Shown: positions 55,264 to 64,000 of the stretch, one piece after another
Numbering within the stretch: position 1 is the first letter of the stretch
How the letters are laid out: every line of letters begins with the position of its first letter
From: Fulvivirga lutea
GTDB lineage: Bacteria > Bacteroidota > Bacteroidia > Cytophagales > Cyclobacteriaceae
Assembly: GCF_017068455.1 (NCBI RefSeq)
Contig: NZ_CP070608.1
Coordinates: 2,523,488 to 2,587,487, forward strand
Reading direction: 5' to 3'
DNA: 64,000 nucleotides
Program-made: the position numbers and the translations under genes
Notes under the pieces: generated by a model
What the model saw: the letters and a program-made list of their open reading frames with translations, nothing else
Database searches by the model: none
Told to the model about the DNA's origin: nothing

Positions 55264-55278
55264 ATCATCCTTACTGAT
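55243..55278. repeat. Right palindrome of the RAYT element
   Basis: This 36-base sequence is a perfect palindrome centred at 55260/55261 and sharing the 20-base core with the left palindrome. The last codons and stop of the transposase are inside it. A further gatcatcc follows at 55277. Confidence 0.9.
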
Positions 55279-55292
55279 CATCCTACTAAAAC

Positions 55293-58200
55293 TTATCTAT
55301 CATTATGACTAATGATAACTCTTTCTCTGAAAATTTGTGTATCGTTTATGATTTGGATATGATACATACCTGATGCATAATCACGCGTATCTAGACTTAT
55401 CTCTGTTGCACTTATTTCTCTATCTAATATCAATTTTCCAAAATTGTCATATACTCTAAGCGTTTTGCCTACCAAGTCACTACTTACCAGTAAATTCAAT
55501 TGAGTATTTGCAGGGTTAGGGTAGAGGGTAAAATTAGTTGAACTAATGCCATCTTTAAGTCCTGTAATAGCTCCCGGATCAGGAACGTCTAACCAAATCT
55601 CTGACTGGTAAACTTCTTTGGTATTTTCGTTTTGCACGATTACCACAACGGCCAAGTCAGTAGGATCAATTACATTGATTGGTGACCAGCTAAATGTTTG
55701 CGTTGCCATAGGTGTACCACTAGTGGCTCCTTCTGTATTTAATACTCTACCGGCTGCATTTGGTAGCAACTTTCTGAGGACGAATTCAAAATCATTTTCT
55801 CCACTTGGCACGCTGCTTACACCTAATTCATTTAATGTAACTTCTTTCTCAAGTACCATAGCCATCAAAATCAGGTCTTCGTTAAGTACACCATTAGTTT
55901 GCGGAATAGGAGTGGCTTCAATAAGTAACTCTCCGTTAGCGGCTGTCACATTTAAGCCAATCTCAAACTCAGCCAATATGAGTGAACGTAAATTGAAACT
56001 ATCTTCACCCCATTGTGAGAATGGTCTACCTTCCGGATCAGTAATGGTACCATCAATGATCGCTTTAGGTGTTTGTGTTACATCATAAAACAACGCCCTT
56101 GCACTTGGATCTACCTTGTTTGCTTCATTAATTGGATCATCACCAGGGAAGTCGGTATGATAATTTACTTTTACAAGGATTGTTCCCACTTCATCTTCAA
56201 TATCAAAGCCTTTTAAGAAATTACTTTGATTAAGTGTAATGGTTGTTTCCGAGGAGTTTGTAAAATTCTCTAGAAGTACTGTACGTGTTCTCTCGCCAAT
56301 TACAAAGTTGTCAAATGCGAAACCAGGTCTTGATGGATCCGAGTCTTGTGATAGAAAGGCGAATCTAAAGTTTACATTATTTCTATTAGCTGCTGTAATA
56401 AAATCTAACACATGACGTGGCTCTTGTAATCCAACACTATCCGACCAAGCAATTCCAGTATTTACCGTAGGTAATGATAGTTCCGTTCTGTTATACCAAT
56501 CTTCACCAGAATTTAACTCTCCTTCTCCTAATATTTCCCAGTTCTTTTGTGGGTCTGCTATATTTAAATTGTCAGTTGAATATTGAAGTAAAACACCACC
56601 ATTTACCAGGTCCCAGAAAGCATCAAAAGAAACCAAAGGCCTGTCAATGGAGGAGAAATCATATGTAGGGCTGTAGACGTATGATGTTTCATTTTCTAAA
56701 TACGGCTGGTTAGGATTGGTTACCCACAGGTTATTACCGTCTTGCTGAATATCAGCATTGTTTGAAGATAATGTCCATGAATTACCTACAGAAGTAAGAG
56801 TAACCCAACCTTCGGCATCTGTTTCAAAACCATTACTTGGTGCAGTAATAGGATCAAACTTATCAAGAACAGCCAATGGCTTAGCCAATGTTTCAGAACA
56901 ACCTAAGGTTGAAGTAACGGTTAGTCTGACAGTATCTAAAAGAGTGGCATTATAAGTATGTCTTGCTTCTGTATTAGTCGGGTTGGTTACGATCGATGAA
57001 TTTCCATCACCAAAATCCCATAAGTACTCATTAATATTATCCGTAGGTGATGCACTAGGGTCTGGTGTGGTACTGGTGAATACAAATTCATCTGAAATAT
57101 TAACTCCAGTAAAGTTAAATGATGTTTGAGGGATTGCACCTACTGCAACAGAAACTACAGCTTCATTAAAGCACCCTTTGTCGGTAGTAACTGTAAGGGA
57201 TACATCATTATTACCATCCGAATCAAAAATGTGTGTAGGGTTTTCTTCATTACTGACAGCAGATAGATCATCAAAGTCCCATTCGTATAATGCGCCTGTT
57301 AGATCACTGAATGAGCTACTTACGCTTGAAACAAAATTGGTTTCTTGATCTTCACAACTGTTATTAAAAGTGAAATCTACAGTTGGCTTGTCGTAGATGA
57401 AAAGTAGTATTTCCGCTATGCCATTACAAGTTGAAATGTTGTTTTGATAGGAATATCTAAGCGTATACAAACCTGGGCCTAGATTTGCATTATTTGCCAC
57501 AGCTTGTGAATTAATGGTTATGCTTCCATCTGAATTAAGAATAATCTCACTGGTTCCATCTTGCAATGTATTATTATTAAATAATTCATATTCACCATTC
57601 GCCTGATTGCTTTCTTCTGGCTGGCCAACAAAAATAATATTTCCAAAGTCTTCGCATACTTCAATTGTGCCGTCTACATCATCAGGAAATGTACTACTAG
57701 TTAATGATATAGTTGGAATAGGATAAACTCTAACAGTTTGTGACAATGAAATTACATCGTTATTATCTTGATTATTTGTATATTCTCCTTCAAAAAGCAA
57801 CTCAACAAATTCTTCGTTATTATCGTCAGGGATCGCCATTTCGGGGATAAATGAATAGGTTGAACCATCTGTAACAAAACTATTCAAATCAGCTTGCCTT
57901 TCAACTGGTATTCCATCAAGACTAACCGAAAGGTCGGTAAGTCGATAACCAAGCAAACTGCCTTCCCCGTCAATTGTTATGGGAACCACTGGCTGGTTAG
58001 AACAATAGTTAAAGTCTAAGCCTGTAAACTGATTGTTTACGATATTGATTTCTGTGCTTCCAACTGATTGACACCCAAATTGACTCGTTTGTGTTAGCGT
58101 TATTGTTTTGAAGCCTAGTCCTGCTAAGTCAACATAAAGTATATCATCTACAACACCTGGGCCACTAAATTCATAAGTAGCTCCAACAAATTCATCTACC

Positions 58201-61200
58201 GGAATATCTTGAGTAAGTTGAATTTCTTGATCTGGTATACTGGTATTAATAACTGTACTAGGTGGATTGAGGCTAAATGTAGCAACTGAAGGTGGTGTTA
58301 AATTTAAATTAATTGCTGGTAAATCGAACAAACCTGTGATGTTTGAATTAACAGAAATAACACCGCTTGAAGCTGTCACATCAGCCTTAATTTCTAGATT
58401 GGTAATTCTTACTTCATCCCTATCATTTTGGTTATCAGCAATAAAAGATAGCCTTAAGGTAGAATTGTTTATATAATTTAAATTGATATCTGATAAATCT
58501 CCAGATCCTTCGAAAGGTAAGGCCGTTGCCTGTCCGGCAGCAGTATTAAATTGATAGCCATTTGGCAAAATTATATCAATAATGTTGTTGGTTGTTTCAA
58601 ATATATCATCAGCCGATTCGATAATTGATATTGGAGCATTTATCAATTGAAATTCTCCAACACATAATTCAACGTCAATTTCATCGAGAATTACAGGGTC
58701 GGAACCACTATCAGAATTTGTAGGTACAGTTATTCGCTGTATACTTTGTAAATCTATATTAGTTGGAAACGTATTGGGGTTACCTCCAACGTCCTCTGCA
58801 CCAACATAAATATCGTAAGTTGTGCCAGAGGATAGCCCTCTGAGTGGAACAAAGTAAAAACTATCCTCAGAAGGCGCTGAAACAGTGGCATCAGGATTAG
58901 TAAACAAATCTGCAACATCACCATCAGTTGAACCTGCTGGAAGCACTCTAACAAAGATAGTTGCTGGTTCATTTAATTTTACTTTTAAATCGAACCCTAA
59001 ATCATAAGTATTTTGTAAGAGTTCACTATTATCTACATCAAATTTAAATTGTGGAGGAATATCATCTATTGTAGTAAAGTTCCAAAAACCTTTGTTAGTG
59101 ATATCATTCTCTGGGTCTGTTGCACCTGTGTTGGCAGTTTTATTTGTATTTCCTGCCTGATCAATAAATCCGTTTTGTTGTAAAGTAATATAGTAACGGA
59201 AACCTCCTGTTAATACTACGGGTGCGATTAACAAGTCTGTTTGATAAAACTGTACATTGTATGTTTTATCAGGTTCAATCCCGCCAGCTGGTTCAAAAGT
59301 AAAATGTTCTGAAACCAGATTATTGGTTGCAAAATCAAACAAGCGGAAAGTCGGATTGTTTGAGAATACGTCCTCATCAAATGTTATAGTGAAATAATTC
59401 GCATTTCCTTCAGGAGCCGTAATACTCTTATTTACTGGGAAAGTAGCAGAAATCTCAGGGTCTCGACTATCTACAAAACTAAATGTATTGCCTAACGCTG
59501 TAGCTCCTAACATGTTACCGTTATCAGAATTTAAGTAAGATGTATTTGGTGTCACAGAGGCAGAAATAGAACCACTGCTAGGACCTGCTGCTACTGATAC
59601 ATCAGCTACTATTAGGTATCTATTATCAGTATTTAAGTCAAGGATTTCGTCAAACCCATTGATTAAGATTGTTGAATTGGTTGATAATCCTAAATCTACC
59701 GATGAGCCAGGAACAAGTGTAAAACCAACATTTATTTGTGTACTTGCTCCAACTATTTTGTAGATTCTAAAATTCTCGTAAATATCAAGGTGCTCTTGTG
59801 AGAAATCAATTTCTACATTTGTAAAATGAACTTCAAATGCAGGATCATTTGATTGAGCATCTAGATTAAAACCAACTAACACCCTATTGGTAATCCCGGA
59901 AGGAAGTACGGTTTCGTCTTGTGGAGGATAAGCTGAAATATCAATTTGAGAGAATGCTGTAGTGACCACTTCTACTGAAGATGACACATTGAATCCTTGA
60001 CCATTTGTAACAGTATTTAAGGGATTTTCAACTAAAGTTAATGTACCATCACCTACGGTGTTATACTGCAGTCCGGTAAGTGTAACTAAGCCATTAGTAA
60101 AGTTTCCTGAATTAAAATTAATCAGTGCACCACCAGTATTAATGCTAAATGCCCCGTTGTAATTGGTATCAATAATACCATTGATATCAACTGCTTCTAA
60201 ACTAGGTGTTGATAGTAAAGCTACTCCAACACCTTCTACTGTATTTGGGGTAGGGCTATTGACAAAGTTATACTCTGTAGCCACAACATCAATGACATTT
60301 GTTCCGGCTGGAGTACCAGCACCGGTTCCGTTAACTAAACCTCCTTGATCAAATTCGAAAAGAGAACCACCTAATTCCACCACATCTGTAATTGTAATTT
60401 GTTGTAGCTCTCCATCGGTAACATTTGCTTCATTAAACGTTACATAAACAATGAATTCTTTTGCTGTATTATCAGTTGCCTCTAAACCTAAGCCAGTAAA
60501 GTTAATTACGGCTGGACCACCTGCCATTTCATCAATCTCCGTTATGCCATCGTATATGGCTATGCTTCTGATATTATCTTCATTAGTAAGAAAAAATGTT
60601 ATTTCGTCAAGAGTAGTAGAAGCTCCATCGTCATCTGTCAAATCAATACCACCATCATTAATGCTAAATCTGGCTAACTCATATGCGTTACCAGCCCCAG
60701 TAATATCTGCATCAGTGAAATTAACATACTGGAAAGTAGCTGGAGGAGTGGCCGCAAGTATAATATTTGATTCATCCGAAGAGCTAACATTAAATGAATT
60801 TGATAGACCAGCGACCAAGGGAGTACCGTCAAATGTTGCAGTTTCAACTTCTAATGTTATTCCATCTGCAGCTTGAGTAAATTCAAAAATTGGCGATAAT
60901 ATACCTAGATTAAAATTGCCAGTTATAGAGGCTGGATTTGTTGTTAGACCCGCTGAGTTTGAAAAATCGGTTACTGTTTCATTGAAGTCTAAATCCAAAT
61001 TATTATTGTTATCCAAAGCTCGAATTGTCGTGTTAAACGGAGTATTTAAACTAGCAGCTGTTATGATATCAAAAACTAGTTGTGTCCTGGTAACTTCAAT
61101 TCTATTGTCATCACCAGATATTGAAGACGTAGCTGCACTTTCAGAAGTGCGTGCTCCATTTATGGACTCAAAACTAGAACCTTGATCATTAGCAACTACC

Positions 61201-64000
61201 GAACTAACAGTAAAAGAAAACTGGGTATTATCAACTACACTTGTATTGTAAGATGCTCTTAAATGTAGTTTGACACTACCATCATCTGGCACAACAAGAG
61301 CAGGTGCAAAATTGAATGTAACCAAACCCGCGGCTGGTACCGCAGAGCCTATTTGGTTATTTCCATTGTCAAATATGGCAATTTGATTCAGTGGCTGAAA
61401 ATTGTTAACAGCAAATGATATGGAAGTAACATTGGTGGGGAGTGCATCTGTGTCTGTTGGTGAGCCTCCACTGGTTCCATCATTTATATCAATTTCAAAT
61501 AACTTAGGAAATGAATTATTTAATGCTCCTGTATATAATTCATACATAATATTTTCTTCGTAACTGAATGAAGATGCAATAACGTCAGATTCTTCGTTAC
61601 CAGGAATGATATTGAAGGCTGTGCTGGCAGGCGTACTGGTTAATAAAGCCCCAACATCAACTGCACTGAGTGTTAAACTGTTTCCTAATGCGTTGTGCAC
61701 AATGGCTGGTGATGTACCTAATCCGGAAGTCAATGAAACAGCAATGGGGCTTGATACTAATGAACCTGTACTAGTAAGATGGGCTGTTCCGGCATAGTCT
61801 AAATCTCGAATTCCCATAAAACCATTTGCTTCAACAGAAACACTCGGAGACATTGTTTCATTAATAAATGTTGTCGAAGGTTGGTCTACAAATTGTAAAT
61901 TATCCGCAGTGATATCGAAGTAGTTATGCAAGTTGTTTGTATCTACTGATTGAGCAGCGGCTATAGTACTACTTGCAGCAGTTGTACTAACATTTGCACT
62001 GCTTAGGTTGAATACAAAGTTTCTATTATCAATAATGTCAGCTACGTTAGGCCCAGCATTTGGGGCTAACAAAATAAATAATTGATAAATTTTAAAATTA
62101 CTATCTGGTATAGTATTCAATCCTGCTGGAATAGAAGCAAAGGTAAGCGTGTTTGAACCAATAGCAGGTGGCGTAATAATCTGCGCTGATCCTCCGTCAA
62201 ACAAAACAGCCTCTTGAATAATTTCGTCCCAATTCGTTTCAATTCGATTAGTACCCGTGCCCAATGTAAACACAGCACTGCTCAATACTGTTGGTACTAC
62301 ATCATTAATTGTTGTTCCAGTATCATCGTCAGTAATACGGAACTCAGCTATTTTAATATATGGCTCGAAGCCTGGTTCTGGAGTAAGGTTTACAGTTGAA
62401 ACATATGGGCCTGCCGTTATGGTTGTATTATTGGAATAACTCACTGTTATAGGATTTGAGGTTGGACTAACTAAAGTGAGAGGGCCTGTTGCAGTTGGTG
62501 TTAACGTACCGTCACCTGCTCCAGTGAAATTAAAGTTGGATGGAAAAGTTAACGAGCCTAGTGTGAACAGGCTTCCAACAGGTGTATTGGCCATTCCAAT
62601 TCCCCCAGAATTTGATAGTGAGGCTAATGAGTTTACAAAGTTTAAATCCCTGTTATTGTTTTCATCAGTAGCCCAAAGTTCTAAGGCACTTGCAAAACTT
62701 GCACCTACACCAATATTTGCAGATGGAGGTACATTCCAAATCAATTGTGTTGCATCTATGTCTATAGCATTTCTACCGTCAAATGAATTAACATTGTCAA
62801 ATGCAGGGTCAAAGCCGCTTGAACCAACTACAGGAGTAATACTTGCAGCATCTAATTCAAAAACGATATCTTGATTGTCAATACCGTCAGGCAAATTGGA
62901 GCTAAGCCATATACGAAGTGTATACGTTTTTTCTTCATCATCATCGACTTCACCAAGATTATCATTGCCATGGGTAATGCCACTGAAGATTATTCGATCA
63001 CTTTGAATAGTAACCTGTCCGCCATCATCCTCACTATTTAAATCATTCCCTTCATCGCCCTCTAATCTTGCACCGGCAATTACTGTTGTCCAATCTGCTA
63101 TAGCGTTTCCTGCCCCTTGAGTAAATATTATTTGTGTAAATTCAGTTTTAGCATTATCCGCTATATTATCGTCAGTTATACCTCCGTCATCATGAATGTT
63201 AAATCTAAAGGAAGGTGATGCTGCTATGGCTTCTCCTTGAGTGTCTGTAAGAGATGATAGGCTTACGGCTGAAGTAACATTTACAAGACGTGAGAACGAG
63301 GCTACAGGCGTAGACTGTGTTAAAGTTGCTGGTGTATTTGAACGGTAATTTACATTAGTGCCGCTGTTTGTGTAAGGATAAATTTCAAAGTCATAGGAGG
63401 TACCTGAATTTAAACCTGTAACAATGTAGGAATTTTGTCCATGTGGAACGTTAATTGCCAATTGCCCTGTTGTACCTGTCGTTAAATCAAGATCATTGAC
63501 AATGAAGTTGCCGTCCGCAGGGTTGGGAAAAGAACCACTTTCCTTTACCAATAACAAGTGTTGATAGGCAATCTGTGCAGTTGCTGAGTTGGTCCAACTT
63601 AACGTTATCGTATTACTAGTTTGTCCGGTTGAAATAAAAGATACTTGATTAATATCTTCTGCAGGCTCTGGGTTAATTATTGTGTAAGTTTCATCAACTC
63701 CAATTACTGTAGCTATAGTATTATCATTACCTGTAGCATCTAATATGGTGCCTGTTGAATTTAAATCCAGATTTAATGTACCTGATGCAAAAGAATCATT
63801 TAGGTCGAAACCACTAACAGTGGCAGTGTAATTCTGACCAGAACCACTAACACCACTAATTGAAGGAGCACCAATGAGCCCCGAGGAGTTGAATGAAAAA
63901 TCAGTGATATCTACTCCCGTAACTGTTTCGTTAAAAACAACATCAAAATCTACAGAACCTGAATTTATACCTGCGTTATGTGGGTTTGAATCTGCTCGCA
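55293..64000 (-). CDS. Giant T9SS-secreted surface protein, 5' end beyond window
   Basis: The frame is open from the right edge to a stop at 55293 (about 2,900 residues visible), so the internal TTG at 63557 is not the start. Near the edge an SbsA/fibronectin-III-like region is seen, then four diverged repeats of about 285 residues (beginning near 63200, 62345, 61490 and 60665), each with an F-x-I-x-D-D/N-G strand and a later NLDLDF or RDLDYA segment. Further Ig-like domains follow, then two PKD domains (YEWDFDDLS near 57275 and YLWDFGDGNS near 57020), a jelly-roll/MAM-like domain (about 56850-56290), an Omp28-like thioredoxin-fold domain without the CxxC, and a T9SS type-A sorting domain (LYPNPANTQLNLLV to the end). 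Probably a cell-surface adhesin. Confidence 0.92.
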   Translation of the reverse strand, partial: RADSNPHNAGINSGSVDFDVVFNETVTGVDITDFSFNSSGLIGAPSISGVSGSGQNYTATVSGFDLNDSFASGTLNLDLNSTGTILDATGNDNTIATVIGVDETYTIINPEPAEDINQVSFISTGQTSNTITLSWTNSATAQIAYQHLLLVKESGSFPNPADGNFIVNDLDLTTGTTGQLAINVPHGQNSYIVTGLNSGTSYDFEIYPYTNSGTNVNYRSNTPATLTQSTPVASFSRLVNVTSAVSLSSLTDTQGEAIAASPSFRFNIHDDGGITDDNIADNAKTEFTQIIFTQGAGNAIADWTTVIAGARLEGDEGNDLNSEDDGGQVTIQSDRIIFSGITHGNDNLGEVDDDEEKTYTLRIWLSSNLPDGIDNQDIVFELDAASITPVVGSSGFDPAFDNVNSFDGRNAIDIDATQLIWNVPPSANIGVGASFASALELWATDENNNRDLNFVNSLASLSNSGGIGMANTPVGSLFTLGSLTFPSNFNFTGAGDGTLTPTATGPLTLVSPTSNPITVSYSNNTTITAGPYVSTVNLTPEPGFEPYIKIAEFRITDDDTGTTINDVVPTVLSSAVFTLGTGTNRIETNWDEIIQEAVLFDGGSAQIITPPAIGSNTLTFASIPAGLNTIPDSNFKIYQLFILLAPNAGPNVADIIDNRNFVFNLSSANVSTTAASSTIAAAQSVDTNNLHNYFDITADNLQFVDQPSTTFINETMSPSVSVEANGFMGIRDLDYAGTAHLTSTGSLVSSPIAVSLTSGLGTSPAIVHNALGNSLTLSAVDVGALLTSTPASTAFNIIPGNEESDVIASSFSYEENIMYELYTGALNNSFPKLFEIDINDGTSGGSPTDTDALPTNVTSISFAVNNFQPLNQIAIFDNGNNQIGSAVPAAGLVTFNFAPALVVPDDGSVKLHLRASYNTSVVDNTQFSFTVSSVVANDQGSSFESINGARTSESAATSSISGDDNRIEVTRTQLVFDIITAASLNTPFNTTIRALDNNNNLDLDFNETVTDFSNSAGLTTNPASITGNFNLGILSPIFEFTQAADGITLEVETATFDGTPLVAGLSNSFNVSSSDESNIILAATPPATFQYVNFTDADITGAGNAYELARFSINDGGIDLTDDDGASTTLDEITFFLTNEDNIRSIAIYDGITEIDEMAGGPAVINFTGLGLEATDNTAKEFIVYVTFNEANVTDGELQQITITDVVELGGSLFEFDQGGLVNGTGAGTPAGTNVIDVVATEYNFVNSPTPNTVEGVGVALLSTPSLEAVDINGIIDTNYNGAFSINTGGALINFNSGNFTNGLVTLTGLQYNTVGDGTLTLVENPLNTVTNGQGFNVSSSVEVVTTAFSQIDISAYPPQDETVLPSGITNRVLVGFNLDAQSNDPAFEVHFTNVEIDFSQEHLDIYENFRIYKIVGASTQINVGFTLVPGSSVDLGLSTNSTILINGFDEILDLNTDNRYLIVADVSVAAGPSSGSISASVTPNTSYLNSDNGNMLGATALGNTFSFVDSRDPEISATFPVNKSITAPEGNANYFTITFDEDVFSNNPTFRLFDFATNNLVSEHFTFEPAGGIEPDKTYNVQFYQTDLLIAPVVLTGGFRYYITLQQNGFIDQAGNTNKTANTGATDPENDITNKGFWNFTTIDDIPPQFKFDVDNSELLQNTYDLGFDLKVKLNEPATIFVRVLPAGSTDGDVADLFTNPDATVSAPSEDSFYFVPLRGLSSGTTYDIYVGAEDVGGNPNTFPTNIDLQSIQRITVPTNSDSGSDPVILDEIDVELCVGEFQLINAPISIIESADDIFETTNNIIDIILPNGYQFNTAAGQATALPFEGSGDLSDINLNYINNSTLRLSFIADNQNDRDEVRITNLEIKADVTASSGVISVNSNITGLFDLPAINLNLTPPSVATFSLNPPSTVINTSIPDQEIQLTQDIPVDEFVGATYEFSGPGVVDDILYVDLAGLGFKTITLTQTSQFGCQSVGSTEINIVNNQFTGLDFNYCSNQPVVPITIDGEGSLLGYRLTDLSVSLDGIPVERQADLNSFVTDGSTYSFIPEMAIPDDNNEEFVELLFEGEYTNNQDNNDVISLSQTVRVYPIPTISLTSSTFPDDVDGTIEVCEDFGNIIFVGQPEESNQANGEYELFNNNTLQDGTSEIILNSDGSITINSQAVANNANLGPGLYTLRYSYQNNISTCNGIAEILLFIYDKPTVDFTFNNSCEDQETNFVSSVSSSFSDLTGALYEWDFDDLSAVSNEENPTHIFDSDGNNDVSLTVTTDKGCFNEAVVSVAVGAIPQTSFNFTGVNISDEFVFTSTTPDPSASPTDNINEYLWDFGDGNSSIVTNPTNTEARHTYNATLLDTVRLTVTSTLGCSETLAKPLAVLDKFDPITAPSNGFETDAEGWVTLTSVGNSWTLSSNNADIQQDGNNLWVTNPNQPYLENETSYVYSPTYDFSSIDRPLVSFDAFWDLVNGGVLLQYSTDNLNIADPQKNWEILGEGELNSGEDWYNRTELSLPTVNTGIAWSDSVGLQEPRHVLDFITAANRNNVNFRFAFLSQDSDPSRPGFAFDNFVIGERTRTVLLENFTNSSETTITLNQSNFLKGFDIEDEVGTILVKVNYHTDFPGDDPINEANKVDPSARALFYDVTQTPKAIIDGTITDPEGRPFSQWGEDSFNLRSLILAEFEIGLNVTAANGELLIEATPIPQTNGVLNEDLILMAMVLEKEVTLNELGVSSVPSGENDFEFVLRKLLPNAAGRVLNTEGATSGTPMATQTFSWSPINVIDPTDLAVVVIVQNENTKEVYQSEIWLDVPDPGAITGLKDGISSTNFTLYPNPANTQLNLLVSSDLVGKTLRVYDNFGKLILDREISATEISLDTRDYASGMYHIQIINDTQIFRERVIISHNDR

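Larger units (their letters stand above)
54643..55278 (+). mobile_element. RAYT transposase unit bounded by palindromes
   Basis: The 636-base unit consists of one Y1 transposase gene bounded by two perfect palindromes that share a 20-base core. It sits between a tRNA-cluster terminator and a large surface-protein gene. The compact form resembles an IS200-like single-gene element. Target duplications would not be expected for this family. Confidence 0.65.

Overview
The window looks like a piece of a Bacteroidota chromosome, most likely a marine or soil Cytophagales-type bacterium. The evidence is a SusC/SusD pair with SusE-like lipoproteins, type IX secretion (T9SS) C-terminal sorting domains, AT-rich DNA, few Shine-Dalgarno sites, and repeated promoter -7 boxes of the Bacteroidota type TAnnTTTG. 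No rRNA, integrase or CRISPR array is visible. The organism call is an inference from gene content.

Layout. 1-1600 is the 5' part of a secreted FG-GAP/VCBS repeat protein that leaves the window on the left. 1771-5348 is a small, probably specialised biosynthetic group: a GNAT-like protein, a cytochrome P450 overlapping a free-standing carrier protein, and a divergent pair of an Fe-S (phospho)adenylylsulfate reductase homologue and a sugar epimerase. 5395-8327 holds a KefB-type K+/H+ antiporter and a KirBac-type K+ channel, convergent. 8559-14606 is a bacilliredoxin gene and a complete sufBCDSE-sufT Fe-S cluster operon, followed by an Lrp-family regulator. 15335-15452 encodes an odd tRNA-like RNA with its own promoter box and terminator. 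15574-18842 holds an acyl-CoA ligase and a membrane glycosyltransferase.

19632-41164 is a maltodextrin/starch utilisation locus. On the minus strand lie a LacI regulator, a GH31 alpha-glucosidase, a GH13 lipoprotein, an MFS sugar permease and an esterase. On the plus strand lie SusC, SusD, a DUF5004-like lipoprotein, a two-domain secreted protein, a SusE/F-type starch-binding lipoprotein and a large secreted GH13 amylase, then a phosphofructokinase and two sugar kinases. Copies of one operator-like motif (CGCAAACGATTGCG and variants) sit before the minus-strand operon, before susC and before pfkA. This suggests one LacI regulon that runs from polymer capture through cleavage and uptake to glucose phosphorylation and glycolysis.

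41254-53164 is mostly housekeeping: two TerB-like proteins, a neurotransmitter:sodium symporter, a CPA1 antiporter, a conserved protein of unknown function, a purC-STAS-rnz-yhhQ operon, a MORN-type repeat protein, a thiolase and a Bat-type TPR protein. 53161-54129 is a BatB-like von Willebrand protein. 54331-54593 is a Ser-Arg-Pro tRNA cluster. 54643-55278 is a REP-associated tyrosine transposase bounded at both ends by palindromes with the same 20-base core. 55293-64000 is the 3' part of a giant T9SS-exported surface protein (at least 2,900 residues in the window) that continues past the right edge.
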